Shown here piece after piece: positions 1-7,385 of a DNA stretch of 36,209 bases; position 1 is the first letter of the stretch, and the number at the start of each line of letters is the position of its first letter. The position numbers were made by a program, and so were the translations under genes. The DNA is taken from NCBI GenBank assembly GCA_046729255.1, contig JBKPGF010000002.1, forward strand, positions 1 through 36,209, given 5' to 3'. The notes under the pieces are model-generated. The model did not search any database. It was not told the DNA's origin and saw only the letters and a program-made list of their open reading frames with translations. Origin of the DNA: PALSA-612 sp046729255. Its GTDB lineage: Bacteria; Actinomycetota; Thermoleophilia; Gaiellales; Gaiellaceae.

Positions 1-400
1 CACGGGCGCAGGATCAGGCGGCTCGATGTTCGCGTTGGACTGCCTCGTCGGCCCGGGCGGCGGCCCGCCGCCGCACCGCCATCTCGCCGAGGACGAGCTC
101 TTCTTCCTCTACGACGGGTCGATCGAGTTCAACGCCGCCGAGGAGACGCACGTCGTCTCGGCGGGCGAGGCGATCTTCGTGCCGAAGGGAACCGCCCACG
201 GCTACCGCAACGTCGGCGACGGGAACGCGCTGATGTACACGATCTACGCGCCCGCGGGCATGGAGGGCTGGTTCCGCGAAGTGTTCGAGCGCATCGAGCC
301 CGGAGACTTCGAGCGGACACCACCGCGCGCCGACGACATGATGATCGCGCGGATGCTCGAGGCTGGCCCGCGCTACAACGTCGAGTGGGTGGAGGGCTAG
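1..400 (+). CDS. cupin domain protein, 5' end cut by window edge
   Basis: The frame is open from base 2. The residues before the first ATG (base 26) read TGAGSGGS, the usual lead-in of small cupins, so the true start lies upstream of the window. Cupin motif 1 is seen as GPGGGPPPHRH followed by EDE and a later G; motif 2 is GEAIFVPKGTAHGYRN. These His and Glu residues normally hold one divalent metal in a small beta barrel. The C-terminal part (EVFERIEPGDFE) resembles quercetin-dioxygenase-like cupins of about 140-160 residues. The substrate is unknown. The stop codon abuts the stop of the convergent monooxygenase gene with no space between them. Confidence 0.8.
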   Translation, partial: TGAGSGGSMFALDCLVGPGGGPPPHRHLAEDELFFLYDGSIEFNAAEETHVVSAGEAIFVPKGTAHGYRNVGDGNALMYTIYAPAGMEGWFREVFERIEPGDFERTPPRADDMMIARMLEAGPRYNVEWVEG

Positions 401-2014
401 CTAGGCCCGGGCAAGGATCGTCCGCAGGGCATCGCCCACGGCCGCTGGCGCGTCCCCATCGGAGGAGCGCCAGGCGATGAAGCCGTCGGGTCTGAGGATC
501 GTCGCACCGCTCTCGCCGAGGCCGTAGATCTCGGCGAAGCGCCCCTCGACGTCCTCGAGACCCCCAGGCCCGACGCGGTGCGCAGCGAGCGGCACGCCAA
601 GCTCGCCCGCGGCATCATCCGCGGCCTCGCACCAGGCATTCCCTGCTGACCCGGCGACGAGCGCCAGCTGCGGGCCGACGAGGTCGAGCGTCGAGATCCT
701 CGCGCCGTCGCGCTCGAGCCAGACGTGCGGCGCGCGCGTGCCCGGCGCAGCAGAGGGCTCGTGGGGGTTCTCGTAGAGGAGGCCGTCGTCATCGCCGCCG
801 GGGACGACAGCCGGCGATCGGTAGCGGTAGCCGAGGTCGATGCTCGCGTCCTCGACGTAGGCGGCAAGGCCGTCCGTGCCGAGGCTAGGGTCGAGCCGAG
901 TGACGTAGCGCATGTACGCCTGCTCGGCCGTGAACTCGGCGACGGGGCGTCGCTCGGCGTCGTACGTGTCGAGCAGCGCCTCGCCGGCGTGGCCGTGGAG
1001 AACGTAGGCGAGCTTCCACGCCAGGTTGTGCGCAGAGTGGACGCCGGTGTTGCCGCCAAAGCCGCCTGTCGGCGGCATCACGTGCGCGGCGTCGCCCGCG
1101 ATGAAGGCGCAGCCTTCCCGGAACCGCTCGGCCCAGTTCGCCTCGGCGTTCCACTTCTGGACGTTCTCGATCTCGATGGGCAGCTCGGGCGGCGCACCGA
1201 GTGCCTCGCGGACGTAGGCAACACAGCGCTCGGGGCTCGTGTCGCCCCAGAGCTGCCGTGACAGCTCGCCGTTCTCGTCCACCGCCGAGTTGACCGCAAG
1301 GAACCCCGATTGACTGTCGAGCGCGAAGCGGAAGAACCCCTGAACGCGTTGCCCAAAAACGTAGACGACGCTGAGATTTCGGTCGCCGATCAGCTCCCGC
1401 ACGTCGGCGCGGAAGTAGATCGTGATGCTCTCGGAGAAGCTGCCGTGTCCCGTCTGCCCGATCCCGAGCTGCTGACGGAGCGGGCTGTGCGTCCCGTCGG
1501 CCGCGACGAAATAGCGTGCTTCCACCGTCCGTTCCGAGCCCTCCCGCCGGTCGCGCACGACGGCGGTCGCGCCATCCTCGCCGGCCTCGAGCGACGTGAC
1601 CTCCGCGCCGTACTCGAGACGCGCTCCCAGCCCCGCCGCGCGCTCCTTGAGCACCGGCTCGAGCCCGATCTGGGTGATGAAGAGCCGAGGCGACGGGCTC
1701 AGGTGCTCGACACCGTCGTTGATCGAACGGAAGTACCAGTCGAGCTCCTCGCCCCCGAGTGACTTGACCGACATGATCGCGCCGTTCTGCAGGAACTCCT
1801 TCTCGGACGCCGCGATCACCTCGTCCTGGATGCCCGCGCTCCGGTACGTCTCGATCGTCCTCTGGAGGAACCCGGCGGCTCGCGGATGGATCGCGGTGCC
1901 CGGATGCCGCTCGACGACGAGGTGGTCGATGCCGTGTTGGGCGAGGAACAGCGACGTCGATAGCCCGACGAGGCTGCCGCCGACGATGAGGACAGGGACC
2001 TGCTCGTCGGCCAT
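401..2014 (-). CDS. FAD-dependent aromatic-ring monooxygenase (PheA/TfdB-like)
   Basis: A 537-residue flavoprotein monooxygenase of the class A PheA/TfdB/rifampicin-monooxygenase type, which hydroxylates an aromatic or polyketide substrate using NAD(P)H and O2. The Rossmann dinucleotide motif GGSLVG is at residues 12-17 and ends in VVERH. The DG motif (AADGTHS) is near 171-177 and the second FAD-binding GD motif (AGDAAHVMPP) near 306-315. A C-terminal thioredoxin-like region follows. The frame continues upstream to 2203 without homology, so I chose the ATG at 2014 where MADEQVPVLIVGG begins. It is the last gene of the hemerythrin operon, 10 bases after the GFA-family gene. The exact substrate is unknown; partners WrbA and GFA suggest quinone or aldehyde chemistry. 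Confidence 0.88.
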   Translation of the reverse strand: MADEQVPVLIVGGSLVGLSTSLFLAQHGIDHLVVERHPGTAIHPRAAGFLQRTIETYRSAGIQDEVIAASEKEFLQNGAIMSVKSLGGEELDWYFRSINDGVEHLSPSPRLFITQIGLEPVLKERAAGLGARLEYGAEVTSLEAGEDGATAVVRDRREGSERTVEARYFVAADGTHSPLRQQLGIGQTGHGSFSESITIYFRADVRELIGDRNLSVVYVFGQRVQGFFRFALDSQSGFLAVNSAVDENGELSRQLWGDTSPERCVAYVREALGAPPELPIEIENVQKWNAEANWAERFREGCAFIAGDAAHVMPPTGGFGGNTGVHSAHNLAWKLAYVLHGHAGEALLDTYDAERRPVAEFTAEQAYMRYVTRLDPSLGTDGLAAYVEDASIDLGYRYRSPAVVPGGDDDGLLYENPHEPSAAPGTRAPHVWLERDGARISTLDLVGPQLALVAGSAGNAWCEAADDAAGELGVPLAAHRVGPGGLEDVEGRFAEIYGLGESGATILRPDGFIAWRSSDGDAPAAVGDALRTILARA

Positions 2015-2024
2015 GCCGATCTCC

Positions 2025-2489
2025 CTATCGCCGCCGCAGCGCTTCGAGCCGCTCGAGGCTCTCGGCCGGCCACAGCTTGTTCGTGTTGTAGTAGGTGTTG
2101 AACGCAGGGACCTCTTCCGGCAACGCGACCCACGGCAGCTTCGAGCGCGTGAAGATGTGGACGTCGGGCGCCACGCCCGCAGGGTCGTCGAGTGTGCCAG
2201 CACGGACGAAGTGCACCTTGGGACTCGTGTACTTGCTGTAGACGGCGACCTGACACGTCGGACAGCGCCAGATCCGCTGCTTGCCGCGGTCGCGCGGCAC
2301 GTCTACGGGGTCTGGCTCCCCTGCGAGCAGCTCGACGCGATCGGTCTCGATGAGAAGGTTGATGACGAACGCGCTGCCGGTCTGCCGCTGGCAGTTCAGA
2401 CAGTGGCAGCAGTGGACGAACATCGGCTCGGACCGGAGCCGGTAGCGAACCGCTCCGCACGAGCAACCACCCTCACGTTGGGCACTCAT
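2025..2489 (-). CDS. GFA-family zinc protein (glutathione-dependent formaldehyde-activating-like)
   Basis: A 154-residue protein of the GFA/CENP-V fold. Zinc-ligand cysteines appear in the expected order: CSCGAVRY (Cys9, Cys11), a HCCHCLNC cluster (Cys28, Cys30, Cys33) and CPTC (Cys76-79). The family is named after Gfa, first described as speeding S-hydroxymethylglutathione formation, but most members have no proven activity, and actinobacteria generally use mycothiol rather than glutathione. The start is supported by a strong purine-rich GAGGAGGAG ribosome site just upstream. It sits between WrbA and the FAD monooxygenase in one operon. A role in aldehyde or electrophile handling is inference from context. 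Confidence 0.85.
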   Translation of the reverse strand: MSAQREGGCSCGAVRYRLRSEPMFVHCCHCLNCQRQTGSAFVINLLIETDRVELLAGEPDPVDVPRDRGKQRIWRCPTCQVAVYSKYTSPKVHFVRAGTLDDPAGVAPDVHIFTRSKLPWVALPEEVPAFNTYYNTNKLWPAESLERLEALRRR

Positions 2490-2518
2490 AGCCTTCTCCT
2501 CCTCGCGCCGCAGGTGGA

Positions 2519-3190
2519 TTATGAGCCGCGGATGGCCGCGAAGGTCGCCGGCCCAGGTCGCTTCACATCGAACACGCCCTCCGCGCGCGCCAGGGCGATG
2601 ACAGCCGTGAAGCGCGCCAGCCGTTGGCCCTGGTAGCGGGCCAGCGCCAGTGCTGCTTCATCCGGGCCGGTCACCCGGTGTCCGCTGACGAACGATGTGC
2701 CGTAGGGGTTGCCACCCGCCGCGAACACTTCTTGCACGGTGTAACCGATCGGGAGCACCACCATGCCCCAGTGGTAGAAGGTGTTGTTCAGCGCGAGGAT
2801 CGTCGACTCCTGACCTCCGTGAGTGGTCTGCGACGACGTGAAGCTCGTCGCCACCTTGTCTGCCAGTTTGCCCTCCTGCCACAGTCGCCCCGCCTGGTCG
2901 ATGAACTGCTTCAGCTGGGCGGTGACATTGCCAAACCGGGTGGGCGTTCCGAAGGCAACACCATCGGCCCACTCGAGATCGTCGAGGGTCGCCACCGGCT
3001 CGTCGCCGACGATGGAACGGTGGCGGCCCCAGTACTGGTTCTGAGAGATCAGGAGCTCGGAGGCGAGCTCTTCGACGTGACGCAGGCGAACCTCGGCTCC
3101 TGCCTGCTCCGCGCCTTCGGCGACGGCTTCGGCCAGCCCGTGCACGTTCCCTGTCGCGCTGTAGTAGATGACGGCTACTCGGGCTTCCAT
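2519..3190 (-). CDS. wrbA: WrbA-type NAD(P)H:quinone oxidoreductase
   Basis: A 223-residue flavodoxin-fold protein. The FMN phosphate loop is at the N-terminus (YYSATGNVHGLA, residues 9-20), followed by GTPTRFGNVTAQLKQF and the WrbA signature region TSSQTTHGGQESTILALN and NPYGTSFV. WrbA enzymes use FMN and NADH/NADPH to reduce quinones by two electrons, avoiding semiquinone radicals, and act as cytoplasmic tetramers. The length is slightly above the usual 200 residues because of a C-terminal tail. It lies mid-operon between DUF2630 and GFA genes. With an HxlR regulator across the divergent promoter, quinone stress defence is a reasonable inference, since YodB/QorR-type HxlR proteins control quinone reductases. 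Confidence 0.92.
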   Translation of the reverse strand: MEARVAVIYYSATGNVHGLAEAVAEGAEQAGAEVRLRHVEELASELLISQNQYWGRHRSIVGDEPVATLDDLEWADGVAFGTPTRFGNVTAQLKQFIDQAGRLWQEGKLADKVATSFTSSQTTHGGQESTILALNNTFYHWGMVVLPIGYTVQEVFAAGGNPYGTSFVSGHRVTGPDEAALALARYQGQRLARFTAVIALARAEGVFDVKRPGPATFAAIRGS

Positions 3191-3203
3191 CTCCGACGCC
3201 CTA

Positions 3204-3446
3204 CTATTGCTCGTAGCCCTCGACGACGTTGGGTGGCCTGACCGAGGCGGCGTCGGGATCGAGGCCGGCGTCGCGCAGGGCGCGGCGCTGGCGCAAGAGG
3301 TCCCAGCACTGGTCGAGCGAGACCTTCAGCTCGCCGAGCCGCTGCCGATCGGCATCGCTGGTATTCCCGGCAGACTCGCGTTCCCACAGCTGGTGCTCTT
3401 CGGCGACGAGTTGCTCGATCGATCCGTGAATCTGGGAATCGTCCAT
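3204..3446 (-). CDS. DUF2630 family small protein
   Basis: An 80-residue acidic, helical protein beginning MDDSQIHGSIEQLVAEEHQLW and continuing with GLDPDAASVRPPNVVEGYEQ. This pattern of two amphipathic helices, a conserved LDQCWDLLRQRRALRDAG core and a short VEGYE tail matches the DUF2630 family, found mainly in actinobacteria. No function is established. There are no membrane segments and no metal motif. It is 13 bases upstream of wrbA in the same operon and preceded by a GAGGAGAG ribosome site. Its frequent pairing with redox genes would fit a small accessory or scaffold role, but that is a guess. Confidence 0.85.
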   Translation of the reverse strand: MDDSQIHGSIEQLVAEEHQLWERESAGNTSDADRQRLGELKVSLDQCWDLLRQRRALRDAGLDPDAASVRPPNVVEGYEQ

Positions 3447-3474
3447 TCTCTCCTCCTGACGTCGATGCGCGGGG

Positions 3475-4449
3475 TCACCGCGCGAGGAACTCGCTCAACT
3501 GCGATGGGGACGGACACCAGGATGATGCAAGGTCGGTGCGATCCCAGCCAGCCGCATCGGCCCCGGCCTCGTAGGCACTCTCCAGGAAGGCGAGCAGAGT
3601 GCCTCGCGGGTCGCTCGCCGTGCGCACCACCTCGTACGCCAGCCGCGCCTGCGAGCTCCGACCGAGGTCCACCCAGTGTGCCTCCGCCGGCACGAGGGGC
3701 CGCTGGCGGAGACCGGGTGGCTCGGGTGACGTGTACGAGTAGTACGTCGGCTCTCTCACCTTTTCGTCTCCGAGCCAGAAGCCGAAGGAGATCACCTCGT
3801 GGGAGTAGGCCTCGCGGTCGACCGGACCCGCGCCCTCGGAAACCGGCGCGCGCCGCCCGCTGAAGCGGGTTACGGCCAGGTCGAGCCCGTGCCAGAACAG
3901 GTGCACCGGGCTTGTCTTGCCGCAGTACCAACCCGCGAACTCCTCGAGCACGCTGCCCGTCCAGCTGAGGATGCGCCAGAACCGCGCGACCGCGTCGCGG
4001 TCGTACGAGGCGTGCAGTCGGTCCTCGGGGAACGGAGTCGTCACCGGCAGTCGGTACGGCGCTTCACGGATCGCGACATCGACCCCGAGCCGCCGAAGCA
4101 GCGAGTGCAGTGTCTCGTCGAACTCGGCCACCGAGAGCCCGTCGACAAGCTCGAACGTCTCGACTCGGCCATCGTTCGTCGCGATCACGACAGAATGGTC
4201 GACGAAGTCGAAGCGAATCTCGAAGTCGATGCCGTTGGCGTGCATGGCCCCCGTTGTCAGACCCCGGACGTCCACATAGAGCGTCACGTGCCACCAATGG
4301 TTTCGCGGCGCCGTAGCGGCGAGGCGCACCTTGCCCACGATCTGAAGCCAGAGGTGCAAGGTGCCCTTGGTCTCCTCCCAGTCGGCCAGCCGCAGCTCAG
4401 GAAGACCCGCACGGCTGTGCGCGTAGCTCGTCGGCTCAGAAACCGACAC
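3475..4449 (-). CDS. DUF5996 family protein
   Basis: A 324-residue soluble protein of the DUF5996 family, with the typical opening LPELRLADWEETKGTLHLW, then VGKVRLA and PRNHWWHVTLYV, a central FWRILSW, and near the C-terminus SFGFWLGDEK and EAHWVDLG. No catalytic function is known. I chose the GTG at 4449 because it sits just ahead of the conserved region and overlaps the LUD gene stop by 14 bases; the frame further upstream (to 4695) reads through LUD-coding sequence and is a shadow. Position between LUD and DUF2630 indicates co-expression with the redox operon. Many Trp and His residues could mark a ligand pocket, but none is assignable. Confidence 0.8.
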   Translation of the reverse strand: MSVSEPTSYAHSRAGLPELRLADWEETKGTLHLWLQIVGKVRLAATAPRNHWWHVTLYVDVRGLTTGAMHANGIDFEIRFDFVDHSVVIATNDGRVETFELVDGLSVAEFDETLHSLLRRLGVDVAIREAPYRLPVTTPFPEDRLHASYDRDAVARFWRILSWTGSVLEEFAGWYCGKTSPVHLFWHGLDLAVTRFSGRRAPVSEGAGPVDREAYSHEVISFGFWLGDEKVREPTYYSYTSPEPPGLRQRPLVPAEAHWVDLGRSSQARLAYEVVRTASDPRGTLLAFLESAYEAGADAAGWDRTDLASSWCPSPSQLSEFLAR

Positions 4450-5062
4450 GCTGCCGGATGAGGACGACGTGGATACGGCCGGGATCCTCCTGGTGGATCT
4501 CGAGTATCTTGCCAACGCGGCTGTTCTGTCCGTAGGCCGCATACGCCCGTGCGTGCTCGAGCTCGAGGCTGTGCTCGTAGATCCGCTCGCGTGCCGCTTC
4601 GATCGTGGGCACGAGCTTCTGTACCCCGACAACGAAGATGACGTTGGCGGCGCCCCAGGCGTAGGACGCGAGCTGGCTCCCGGACGCAGAGGCAATCACG
4701 AGCGCTCCGTCGCGCGTGATTGCATGGACGCTGCCGAGGGCATAGGCCGGCTGACCGGCGACTGCCTTCATCTCCTGTAGCTGGGTGGCGTAGTCGAGTG
4801 CGAGCATCTTGTTTCGCGCCGACTCGTACGGCCCGCCGTTGTCGATCGCGTCCGCTATCCCGGTCTCCTCGAGCGTGACCGACGTGTTGGTTATTACCGA
4901 GGCGCCTTCGGGGATGCGGGCGAGGACCGCTTCGCGGGCGGCGTCGAGATCGTCGACGACCTCGACGCTGAACCCGTGCTCCTCGAGCGCCCGCACGGTG
5001 TGTGCGATCGTCTGCTCGTCCGGCAATGTGGTGAAGCGCGTCGTTGTTGCTGTCGTGGTCAT
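4436..5062 (-). CDS. LUD domain protein (LutC/DUF162-like)
   Basis: A 208-residue single LUD domain, recognised by GASVITNTSVTLEETGI (about residues 53-69), the middle stretch YALGSVHAITRDGALVIASASGS and the end VGVQKLVPTIEAA. LUD proteins include LutC and LutB of the L-lactate utilisation complex, but here no LutA or LutB partner or iron-sulfur ferredoxin domain is nearby, so lactate oxidation is not supported. Stand-alone LUD proteins are common and uncharacterised. The ATG overlaps the stop of the hemerythrin gene as ATGA, implying translational coupling. A link to flavin or NAD-related redox chemistry is inferred only from operon partners. Confidence 0.85.
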   Translation of the reverse strand: MTTTATTTRFTTLPDEQTIAHTVRALEEHGFSVEVVDDLDAAREAVLARIPEGASVITNTSVTLEETGIADAIDNGGPYESARNKMLALDYATQLQEMKAVAGQPAYALGSVHAITRDGALVIASASGSQLASYAWGAANVIFVVGVQKLVPTIEAARERIYEHSLELEHARAYAAYGQNSRVGKILEIHQEDPGRIHVVLIRQRVGF

Positions 5063-5607
5063 TGGTCGTCCTTCCAGTCGTGTAGTCGTCGCGTTGTCGC
5101 GGCGACGCTTCGCTCTTCGAAGTGGAGGTGTGCGAGCAGGTGCGCGGCGAGCGCCTCGAGCGCATCCGCTACGGCACGGCGAGCGTCGAGGCTGTCGTCG
5201 GCGGTCAGCGCGCCGGCCGACGCGTCCACCCTGTCCAGATAGTCGGAGACTCCGCGGTGATCGGCGCGAAGCTGCTCCACAACGGGCCCGAGCGCCGGGT
5301 TCGTCTCTTCCAGCTCGTCGAAGAACTCGGCGTCCTCCGCAGAATGGTGCGAGTGGACGAATCGGCAGTAGCGCAGGCAGCTGACCTGGAGCTGCCAGAG
5401 CATGCTGTTGCTTCGCAACCCTTCGAGCGCGTGGCCGAAGTCGTCCGCTGACAGCCCGTTCACGACCGCTGCCGCAAGTCGCTCGATGCCTTCGAGCTCA
5501 CTGCGGATGCGGGCGTGGACGGTGAGCAGCAGGCCAAAGAGCAGGCGCCCGCGCTGCGTCTCCGGGCGTTCTTTGATGGCGGCGGCTACTCCTATCTCAC
5601 TAGTCAC
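5059..5607 (-). CDS. hemerythrin-like HHE domain protein
   Basis: A 182-residue four-helix HHE protein. Candidate diiron ligands are His31 on helix 1, the HSHHSAEDAEFF cluster (about 85-96), His117 in ADHRGVSDYL, and HLLAHLHFEE (His156, His160, Glu164/165). Such proteins bind O2, NO or peroxide at a carboxylate-bridged iron pair and can act as sensors or scavengers in the cytoplasm. The start is GTG at 5607, the only start codon ahead of the conserved region; no clear Shine-Dalgarno precedes it. It is the first gene of the seven-gene operon and is divergent from an HxlR regulator only 42 bases away. Confidence 0.85.
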   Translation of the reverse strand: MTSEIGVAAAIKERPETQRGRLLFGLLLTVHARIRSELEGIERLAAAVVNGLSADDFGHALEGLRSNSMLWQLQVSCLRYCRFVHSHHSAEDAEFFDELEETNPALGPVVEQLRADHRGVSDYLDRVDASAGALTADDSLDARRAVADALEALAAHLLAHLHFEERSVAATTRRLHDWKDDQ

Positions 5608-5642
5608 TTCTAATTACAGAGTAACTTGAACAGTGCTAGCGT
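5602..5642 (+). promoter_or_regulatory. divergent promoter and candidate HxlR operator
   Basis: The 42-base gap between the hemerythrin start and the HxlR start holds TTACAG (5614-5619), a 17-base spacer, and TAGCGT (5637-5642), a good sigma-70-type match. The same -10 word TAGCGT recurs in front of the solute-binding gene at 17232. Two direct repeats, AGTCACTT (5602-5609) and AGTAACTT (5620-5627), are 18 bases apart start to start and flank the -35 box, a plausible binding site for the HxlR dimer. The operator assignment is inference. Confidence 0.45.
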
Positions 5643-5649
5643 TATTCCC

Positions 5650-6021
5650 GTGAGCGCGGCCGCACCGCAGCAACCGGTTGACGCAGAGGCATGTCTCCGA
5701 GGCGACGCCGCGCTCATGCGCGCATTCGACCTCCTCGGCAAACGCTGGACGGGCGTCGTGTTGGGAACGTTGAGCGAGGGGCCGACGGGCTATCGCGCGC
5801 TCGCACGCGCCGTCGAGGGCATCAGCGACTCGGTGCTCTCCGAGCGATTGCGCGAGCTCGGTGAGGCGGGACTCGTCACCCGCACGGTCGACCCCGGGCC
5901 TCCCGTGTCCGTGACTTACGTCCTCACCGATGCCGGACGCGCCCTGCTACCGGCGCTCGAGCAGATCAGCCGCTGGGCGGAGGAGCACCTCGCGGAGACC
6001 GCCACGCCGACTGCACGCTAG
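5650..6021 (+). CDS. HxlR family winged-helix regulator
   Basis: A 123-residue MarR-like winged-helix regulator. Family features are LLGKRWTGVVLGTL at the N-terminus, the recognition helix region ISDSVLSERLRELGEAGLV and the wing VTYVLTDAGRALLPAL. A single cysteine (Cys15) sits at the position where HypR, YodB and QorR carry a redox-sensing cysteine. I prefer the GTG at 5650 over the TTG at 5626, because the promoter -10 box ends 7 bases before it and the extra residues show no homology. It probably represses or activates the divergent redox operon. Its stop codon overlaps the stop of the convergent amidohydrolase gene within a shared CTAG. Confidence 0.87.
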   Translation: MSAAAPQQPVDAEACLRGDAALMRAFDLLGKRWTGVVLGTLSEGPTGYRALARAVEGISDSVLSERLRELGEAGLVTRTVDPGPPVSVTYVLTDAGRALLPALEQISRWAEEHLAETATPTAR

Positions 6022-7385
6022 ACCGCCTCGGCAGTCTTGGCGGCCCAGTCGGGAAGCAGCCCGCCCTTCGAGAGGATCTCGTTCCGCGAAGCCTCGAGCC
6101 GGCCGAAGGTGCGGTCGAGATCGACGCCGACCAGCTGACCGCCGCGCTTCACGACATTGCCCGCCACGAGCACCGTGTCCACGTTCGACGTGTCCGCGAA
6201 GACGACGATCGTCCCCATCGGATCGACCATCGGCGCCGTGTTGATCGCGTTCGTCTGCAGGAGGACGATGTCGGCCTGCTTGCCCGGTGTCAGCGATCCC
6301 ACCTTGTCCTCCAGGCCGCACGCGCGAGCACCGTCGATCGTCGCGAACTCGAGCACGTCCGTGTACGACAGCGTCGGCGCGAACGGCTCGTCCGGCGTAT
6401 CGGTGAAATGGCCGATCCGGTCGTAGACGAGCGCGGTCCGCATCTGCGTGAACATCTCGCCCGGCACGCTCGAGACGACGTCGACGCTCAACGACGGGCG
6501 GACGCCACGGGCGAGCAGCTTGCCCGTCGGCGGATGGCCGTGGCCCATGAGCATCTCTACGTAGGGCGCGACCGAAGCCGACCCGCCGGACTCCGCGATC
6601 AGGTCCAACTCCTCGTCCGTCGAGTCCGTGCAGTGGATGTATGTGGTGTCGGGCCCGAGCAGGCCGAGGTCGGCGATGTTCTTCACGTGGTTGACGTGCA
6701 CGCCGGACAACCGCATTCCGACGTGGACGCTGATGCGGATTCCCAGATCCCGCGCGAGCTCCCAGTCGTGCTTGGCGACCTCGAAGTTCGAGTTCCCGGG
6801 CGCCCTGGCGGCAAGCGCGAGCGTGACGAGCCCGTCGTCGGACGAGAAATACGTCTCGCGAATGCGGCGAACGTCTTCCGGGTGGTCGAGCTCGCTGAAC
6901 GACCACCACTCACCGCCCGTGGGCACGCCGTGAGCGTAGACGGCCCGGATGCCGCTGTCCCGAAGCCCGTCGATGGCTGCGTCGGAGTGATCCGGCGTGT
7001 TGCTGATGTGTGACCAGTCGAGGATGGTGGTCACGCCGCCGTTCAGCGCCTCGAGCGTACCTGCGTAGTTCCCGATCTGCACGTCCTCGGGCCGGTAGTG
7101 GCCGCCGACACTGCCGAGCATCACGGCGAAGTAGTTGTCGAGCGTGCAGCAGGGAAGGACGCCGCGAACGGGTGTCTGCCAGACATGGCGGTGCGTGTCG
7201 ACGAACCCGGGCATGACGATCATGCCCGTGGCATCGATCTCCTCGGCATCCGAGACGCCGAGACTCGTCCCGATGTCGACCATCTTCCCGTCCTCGATCA
7301 GGACCTCGGCGCCGGGGAGGTTGCCGACGTTCGGGTCCATCGAGACGACGAACCCGTTTCGTATGACGAGGCGCCGTGGGCTCAC
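6018..7385 (-). CDS. amidohydrolase / nucleobase-type deaminase (ATZ/TRZ family)
   Basis: A 455-residue metal-dependent hydrolase of the SAH/MTA deaminase and atrazine chlorohydrolase (TrzA/AtzA/SsnA) branch. It has a small N-terminal beta domain (VIRNGFVVSMD), then the TIM-barrel metal motif DTHRHVWQ (His65, His67), His221 in ISVHVG, His251 in IHCTDS and Asp302 in LSVDVVSS, followed by a returning beta domain (LTPGKQADIVLL). These residues bind one zinc or iron and activate water for deamination or dechlorination. GTG is used as start, directly after the stop of the MetE-like gene, so the two are co-translated. The substrate is unknown; deamination of a heterocycle or amidine is most likely. 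Confidence 0.87.
   Translation of the reverse strand: MSPRRLVIRNGFVVSMDPNVGNLPGAEVLIEDGKMVDIGTSLGVSDAEEIDATGMIVMPGFVDTHRHVWQTPVRGVLPCCTLDNYFAVMLGSVGGHYRPEDVQIGNYAGTLEALNGGVTTILDWSHISNTPDHSDAAIDGLRDSGIRAVYAHGVPTGGEWWSFSELDHPEDVRRIRETYFSSDDGLVTLALAARAPGNSNFEVAKHDWELARDLGIRISVHVGMRLSGVHVNHVKNIADLGLLGPDTTYIHCTDSTDEELDLIAESGGSASVAPYVEMLMGHGHPPTGKLLARGVRPSLSVDVVSSVPGEMFTQMRTALVYDRIGHFTDTPDEPFAPTLSYTDVLEFATIDGARACGLEDKVGSLTPGKQADIVLLQTNAINTAPMVDPMGTIVVFADTSNVDTVLVAGNVVKRGGQLVGVDLDRTFGRLEASRNEILSKGGLLPDWAAKTAEAV

Noticed and set aside
725..1261. Plus-strand frame within the FAD monooxygenase
   Set aside because: Antisense of a motif-complete flavoprotein; no domain of its own.
4436..5062. Lactate utilisation (lutABC) system
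   Set aside because: Only a single LUD domain is present; lutA and lutB are absent.
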